From the NCBI RefSeq assembly GCF_024124825.1, contig NZ_JAMXSS010000002.1:3162001-3226000 (forward strand): 64,000 bases of DNA. The letters run 5' to 3'. The stretch's first letter is position 1. Each line of letters opens with the position of its first letter. The position numbers were made by a program, and so were the translations under genes. The notes under the pieces were generated by a model. The model had not been told where the DNA came from. It did not search any database and saw only the letters and a program-made list of their open reading frames with translations. Positions 59,224-64,000 of this stretch are shown one piece after another. Source of the DNA: Arthrobacter sp. H16F315 (GTDB taxonomy: Bacteria > Actinomycetota > Actinomycetes > Actinomycetales > Micrococcaceae).

Positions 59224-62200
59224 TTACTGGCCGTAGAAGACCCGTTCGAAGACCCCACGCGCCCGGCGGCTCAGCCGCAGGTAGTCCTCCTCGAGGGCTG
59301 CGGCGTTCCCCTGCCCGTAGCCGCACCAGCGGGCCACGGCTTCCAAATCCCGGCGGGAGGACGGCAGCACGTCCGAGGCCCTGCCGGTCCAGACCACATT
59401 GGCCGACCGGATCCTGCTGGCCAGTCGCCAGGCCCGGAGCAGGATCACCACATCGCCCGCTTCGAGCAGTCCGACGGCGGCAGCTTCCTCGAGTGCCTCG
59501 ACGGTGGAGGTCGTCCGCAGACCGGGATGTTTCCCGGCGTGCTGCAACTGCAGCAGCTGGGCCAGCCACTCGACGTCGCTGAGGCCGCCGCGGCCCAGTT
59601 TCAGGTGCCTGGCGGGGTCCGCGCCGCGGGGCAGCCGCTCAGCTTCCACCCTGGCCTTGACCCGGCGGACCTCCCGGGCATCCTGCTCGGAAAGCAGCTC
59701 CGGGTAGCGGACCGGGTCGATGAGCGCTACGAAGTCAGCAGCAAGCACGTCGTTGCCGGCCATCGGGCGGGCGCGGAGCAGCGCCTGCGCCTCCCACACC
59801 AGTGACCAGCGGCGGTAATACTCCGCGTAGGACTCCAGCGACCGCACCATGGGACCGCTTTTACCTTCGGGCCGCAAATCGGCGTCCACCAGCAGTACGC
59901 GTTCGGCGAGGATGGCAGGCTTCAGCGGCTGGGTCAGCAGGCTGGAGAGCTTGCTGACGATCTGCAGCGCCTGGTCCTGGGCCTCTGCCTCGGGGACACC
60001 CGGCAGCCCCCGGTGCACATACATCACATCCGCGTCCGAGCCGTAGCCGATCTCCCGGCCGCCCTGCCGGCCCATGGCGACCACCAGCACGTCCGTCTTG
60101 AGCGGCGCCCCGGCAGCCACCATGGACTCCGCGACGCGCAGGGCACCCAGGACCGCGGCCCGGTCGGTGTCCGCCAGCGCCGCGCCGACCTGGTCCTGGT
60201 CCAGCAGCCCGGCGCTGTCCGCGATCGCAATCCGCAGGATCTCCCGCCGCCGGATCAGCCGGATCAGCCGCATGGCGCTTTCCGGCTCCGCGTGCCGGGA
60301 CATCTTCGACGCGATCTCAAGCCACTGTGCCGCAAAAGTCAGCGGTACCAGTTCCTTGTCCGAGCCAAGCCACGCCACAGATTCCGGCGACACTTCCAGC
60401 AGGTCGGCAATCAGCCGGGAGTTGGAGAGCACGTGGCAGAGCCGCTCGGCGGCCGCCGTCGAATCCCGAAGCATACCGAGGTACCAGTGGGTGGTTCCGA
60501 GCGCCTCGCTGACCCTGCGGAAGGCCAGCAGGCCGGCGTCGGGGTCCACGCCCTCCGCGAGCCAGCCGAGCAGGATCGGCAGCAGCTGCCGCTGGAGCGC
60601 AGCCCGGCGGCTCACACCGCCGGTGAGTGCCTCGATGTGCCGCATGGCGCGCCCGCGGATCGAGGTACCCCAAGGCGGCGAGGCGCCCCTGCGCGGCTTC
60701 CGGGCTGAGCCGGGCTTCCTCGCTGCTCAGCGCTGCGGCCGTGTTCAGCAGCGGACGGTAGAAGATGCGTTCGTGCAACTCCCGCACGGAGCGTTTGGTC
60801 TTGCGCCAGACCGCGACCAGGGCGTCTGGTTTGGGCCGTTCGCTGGAGAAAGGCCCCAGCATAGCTTTGGCGAGGGCCCGCAGCGAGGCTTCCTTGACAG
60901 GCATCAGGTGGGTACGGCGCAGCTGGAAGAGCTGGATCCGGTGTTCGAGCAGCCGGAGGTAGCGGTAGGCGCGATCAAACTCGGCGGCATCGGAGCGCCC
61001 GATGTAGCCGCCGGCTGACAAAGCGGCGATAGCCGAAGTGGTGTCCCGGCACCGGAGGGACTCATCGGATTTGCCATGCACGAGCTGCAGCAGCTGGACA
61101 GTGAATTCCACGTCCCGCAGCCCTCCCCGGCCCAGCTTGATCTGCCGCTGCTCCTCCTCGGCGGGAATGTTTTCGGTGACCCGTCGGCGCATGGAGCGGA
61201 CGGACTCTACGAAACCTTCACGGCCGGCGGATGACCAGACCAGCGGGGCAATGGCTGCCTCGTACCGTGCGCCGAGCCCGGTGTCCCCGGCAATGGTCCG
61301 GGCTTTGAGCAGGGCCTGGAATTCCCAGCTCTCGGCCCAGCGTGCGTAGTAGCTCTCGTGCGAGGCAAGGGTTCTGACCAGCGGTCCGGATTTGCCCTCC
61401 GGACGCAGGTTCGCGTCCACCTCCCACAGCCCGGGTTCCCGGCCCGTGGACATAATGGCCCGGGATATACCGGCCGCCAAGGCCGTGCCGATCGTGTTGG
61501 CCCGCGAATCGTCCAGCGAGCCGGACTCGATGACGTAGATGACGTCGACGTCGGAAATGTAGTTCAGTTCCCGGGCGCCGCACTTGCCCATGCCGATCAC
61601 GGCCAGCCCGACGTCGGCCACTTCGGCCGCGCTGAACTGCTCGCCCGCTTCGGCCCGGGAGACCGCCAATGCTGCCTCGATTGCCGCGCCGGCGAGATCG
61701 GCGAGTTCGGCGCCGGCGGCCGGCATAAAGTCCAACGGGTCCGCGGCACAGATGTCTTTGACGGCAAGCTCCACCAGGCCGCGCCGGTACTCCGTGCGCA
61801 ATGCCTCGTAGCCCTCCTGCCCGGTCACCAACGCGACCGGGCGGGTGGATTTCGGATCGGCCCGCACGGAGCGCAGCAGCCGATCGCGCAGCACCGCCGT
61901 CTCTGCCTCCCGCGGTTCGGGGCCGGCCTTCACGTCGAAGGCGTTCAGGTGCTCCGGATGGCGGATGAGGAACTCGCCGAGCGCCTCGGACGCACCCAAA
62001 ACCCGGTACATGGGCTCGCTGCGGTCCAGGTCCGCGACTGCCAGCCGGCGCAGATCGTGGTGTTTTTCGATCAGCCTGACCAGTGACTGCAGGGCCGTGT
62101 CAGGGTTCGCGGCAAGCTGCAGGCCAGCGAAAAGGATGTCCTGGTCCAGGCCGTCCAGCTCCGGGGCGGCCAGGAACCTTTCGCTCTTCTCCAGATCGCT

Positions 62201-62236
62201 GAAACCCGCGGCTATCAGGCGTCGTGCCAGGCTCAC
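59224..62236 (-). CDS. glnE: Bifunctional glutamine synthetase adenylyltransferase/deadenylase (frame broken once)
   Basis: Adds and removes AMP on the glutamine synthetase tyrosine in response to nitrogen status. About 1003 aa after repair. The N-terminal nucleotidyl transferase domain (deadenylase) has GMGKCGARELNYISDVDVIY, and the C-terminal one (adenylylase) AMGRQGGREIGYGSDADVMY. GRGGLRDVEF and GRGGLSDVEW are the paired family motifs. The start is GTG at 62236, nine bases after the glnA2 stop. The frame breaks between 60646 and 60660, in the linker after GRLAALGYLDP and before MRHIEALTGGVSRR. Here one base too many (or two missing), near CGCGCC, explains it, unlike the mononucleotide runs elsewhere. 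Confidence 0.94.
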
Positions 62237-62245
62237 CCGGGGCGC

Positions 62246-63586
62246 CTAGAGGATGCCGAGGTTGCGCTGCAGTTCGTAGGGCGTGACCTGGAGACGGTAG
62301 TCCTGCCATTCGGCCCGCTTGTTGCGCAGGAAGTGCTCGAATACCTGCTCGCCGAGGATCTGGGGCATCAGTTCGGAGTCCTCCATCGACCGGATGGCGT
62401 CATGCAGGCTGGCCGGGAGCGGGTCGTGGCCCATCGCCCGGCGCTCCGCCGAACTCAGCGACCAGATGTCGTCCTCGGCCGCGGGCGGGAGCTGGTAGCC
62501 CTCCTCTATGCCCTTCAGCCCGGCACCGAGCAGCACGGCGTAGGCCAGGTAGGGGTTGGCCGCCGAGTCGATGCCGCGGTACTCAATCCGGGCGGACTGG
62601 CCCTTGCCTGGTTTGTACAGCGGAACCCGGACCAGCGCGGAGCGGTTGTTGTGTCCCCAGCTGAGGTAGCTGGGGGCTTCTCCGCCGCCCCAGAGCCGCT
62701 TGTAGGAGTTCACAAACTGGTTGGTGACAGCGGTGAACTCCGGGGCGTGCTTGAGGATGCCGGCGATGAACTGCCGGGCCGTTTCGGAGAGCTGGAATTC
62801 AGCCCCCGCCTCGTAGAACGCGTTGGTGTCGCCTTCGAAGAGCGAAAAGTGCGTGTGCATGCCCGAACCCGGGTGGGCGGTGAAGGGTTTGGGCATAAAG
62901 GTGGCGTAGGTGCCCTGCTGCAGCGCTACCTCTTTGATCACCGTGCGGAAGGTCATGATGTTGTCCGCGGTCTGCAGCGCATCCGCATAGCGCAGGTCGA
63001 TTTCGTTCTGGCCGGGGCCGGCCTCGTGGTGGCTGAACTCAACCGAGATGCCGACGGATTCGAGCATGGTCACGGCGGTGCGGCGGAAGTCCTGCGCCAC
63101 CCCGCCCGGAACGTGGTCGAAATAGCCGCCCTCGTCCACGGGGACGGGGGAACCGTCCGGGCCCGGCTGCTGGGACTTGAGCAGGTAGAACTCGATCTCG
63201 GGGTGGGTGTAGCAAGTGAAGCCCATGTCCGCGGCCTTGGCCAGGTTGCGCTTGAGGACATTGCGGGGATCAGCAGCCGACGGTTCGCCGTCGGGCGTCA
63301 GGATGTCGCAGAACATCCGGGACGTTGCCTCGGTCTCGCCGCGCCACGGCAGGATCTGGAACGTGGCAGGGTCCGGCTGGGCCAGCATGTCGGATTCGAA
63401 GACCCGGGCGAGGCCCTCGATCGAGGAGCCGTCAAAGCCAAGGCCTTCCTCAAACGCGCCCTCGACTTCAGCCGGGGCCAGCGCCACCGATTTCAGCGAA
63501 CCGACGACGTCGGTGAACCACAACCGCACGAACCGCACGTCACGCTCTTCGATCGTCCGCAGGACAAACTCTTGCTGGCGGTCCAT
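62246..63586 (-). CDS. glnA2: Glutamine synthetase, GlnA2-type
   Basis: Second type I glutamine synthetase, 446 aa, starting MDRQQEFVLRTIEERDVRF at ATG 63586 (AAAGAGG upstream). GLGFDGSSIEGLARVFESD, CYTHPEIEFYLL, HPGSGMHTHFSLF and NQFVNSYKRLWGGGEAPSYL are the substrate blocks. At the adenylylation position it has DDIWSLSSAE, with no tyrosine, so GlnE should not control it. In mycobacteria GlnA2 follows the same layout beside glnE. A frame extension of 65 codons upstream has no homology and is rejected. glnE starts nine bases after its stop. Confidence 0.95.
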   Translation of the reverse strand: MDRQQEFVLRTIEERDVRFVRLWFTDVVGSLKSVALAPAEVEGAFEEGLGFDGSSIEGLARVFESDMLAQPDPATFQILPWRGETEATSRMFCDILTPDGEPSAADPRNVLKRNLAKAADMGFTCYTHPEIEFYLLKSQQPGPDGSPVPVDEGGYFDHVPGGVAQDFRRTAVTMLESVGISVEFSHHEAGPGQNEIDLRYADALQTADNIMTFRTVIKEVALQQGTYATFMPKPFTAHPGSGMHTHFSLFEGDTNAFYEAGAEFQLSETARQFIAGILKHAPEFTAVTNQFVNSYKRLWGGGEAPSYLSWGHNNRSALVRVPLYKPGKGQSARIEYRGIDSAANPYLAYAVLLGAGLKGIEEGYQLPPAAEDDIWSLSSAERRAMGHDPLPASLHDAIRSMEDSELMPQILGEQVFEHFLRNKRAEWQDYRLQVTPYELQRNLGIL

Positions 63587-63839
63587 AGTGGCCTCTTTCC
63601 GGTTCTTTCGTCCGTGCCCCAGGCCCGTCATGCATGGATCCCGCAGCTGCTCAGGCTTCACTTTACTAATCATTGCCACCGAATGCTGGCACAGCTGCTG
63701 CGCGTAACACAGCGTTAACACCCGGACCCCGAAATTCGCCGCCGCAAGCCGCTGCGGCGGCCGCCGTGTGACGTGATTCACCCGGGCGCGGGCCGGACGC
63801 CAGTAGCTAGGACACGCGGTATCGCACTACGCTCGTGCC

Positions 63840-64000
63840 ATGGCCACAAGCAACAACCCCGATTCCAGCATGCCCGCAGAACTAGCCGCACCCTATGGCA
63901 GCGGCCCGGCGGCCCCGCCGCGGGCCAGGAGCCGGTCACCCGGAAGCCGGTGGCCCGGGTCCGCACCCACCACCTGCGCCAAGCGAAACTCAACGGTGAA
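63840..64000 (+). CDS. panB: 3-methyl-2-oxobutanoate hydroxymethyltransferase, 5' end only (frame broken once)
   Basis: First enzyme of pantothenate synthesis. Only about 53 codons are in the window. From ATG 63840 the head reads MATSNNPDSSMPAELAAPYG. After the CCCC run 63913-63916 the homologous part continues in another frame (GQEPVTRKPVARVRTHHLR). A fifth C joins them. RTHHLRQAK before a lysine-rich stretch is the usual PanB N-terminus. Position beside glnA2 matches mycobacteria. The catalytic part lies beyond the window. Confidence 0.72.
   Translation, partial: MATSNNPDSSMPAELAAPYGSGPAAPPRARSRSPGSRWPGSAPTTCAKRNSTV

Noticed and set aside
63704..63719. GTAAC and GTTAAC upstream of glnA2 as a GlnR site
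   Set aside because: Spacing is five, not six, and there is no GAAAC half, so it does not fit the consensus.
63587..63781. Extended N-terminus for GlnA2
   Set aside because: The extra 65 codons have no glutamine synthetase similarity, and a good ribosome site precedes ATG 63586.

Overview
The window is a high-GC actinobacterial chromosome segment, most like a member of the Micrococcaceae (Arthrobacter/Pseudarthrobacter type). The evidence is gene content and order: SepH, DUF3710, DUF3159 and DUF3093 proteins, split topoisomerase IV subunits, a class I sigma factor with a Lys/Ala-rich N-terminus, a tricorn-like protease, and the pepA-lpd-sucB-lipB-lipA-glnA-glnE-glnA2-panB order. All of it looks like core chromosome. 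I see no insertion sequence, prophage, CRISPR array, rRNA or tRNA.

Layout. 1-2194: 3' part of aconitase (acnA, minus strand), with a palindrome upstream. 2366-7284: a TRAM-domain RNA methyltransferase overlapping an APC-superfamily permease, divergent from two TrkA-type potassium regulators. 7322-9909: minus-strand run of DUF3159, an OB-fold protein, DUF3710 and dUTPase. 10029-14038: DUF3093, the septation protein SepH, a phosphodiesterase and DUF5998. 14142-21023: a GNAT/acyl-CoA ligase fusion, parC, a DinB-like protein and a double-GNAT protein. 21045-28983: cytochrome bd operon cydA-cydB-cydDC, divergent from a BlaI-type repressor and an M56 membrane protease, with three copies of one palindrome between them. 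29040-37178: parE, a zinc-ribbon protein, sigA, DUF4192, an MFS carrier and a PAC2 protein. 37470-42540: pepA, lpdA, sucB. 42709-50027: small membrane protein, OsmC protein, tricorn-like protease, TIGR01777 epimerase and an atypical membrane Ser/Thr kinase. 50135-64000: lipB-lipA, DUF4191, DUF3817, RDD protein, glnA, small HTH, GNAT, VOC, a polar amino-acid ABC system, glnE, glnA2 and the start of panB.

How the genes work together. The 37-64 kb part joins 2-oxo-acid dehydrogenase subunits (E2, E3), the lipoylation enzymes that activate them, and ammonia assimilation with its adenylyltransferase. The cyd/bla region looks like a self-contained switch for the alternative terminal oxidase. The permease/TrkA region looks like a potassium-uptake unit.

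Quality warning. Eleven genes carry fourteen apparent single-base frame breaks, several in genes that are normally indispensable (lipA, glnE). Twelve are explained by one base missing from a mononucleotide run. In every gene that lies whole in the window, restoring the base gives a length divisible by three and a family-like protein. I therefore treat these as probable sequence errors, not real pseudogenes, and give full spans under type CDS with the break position noted.
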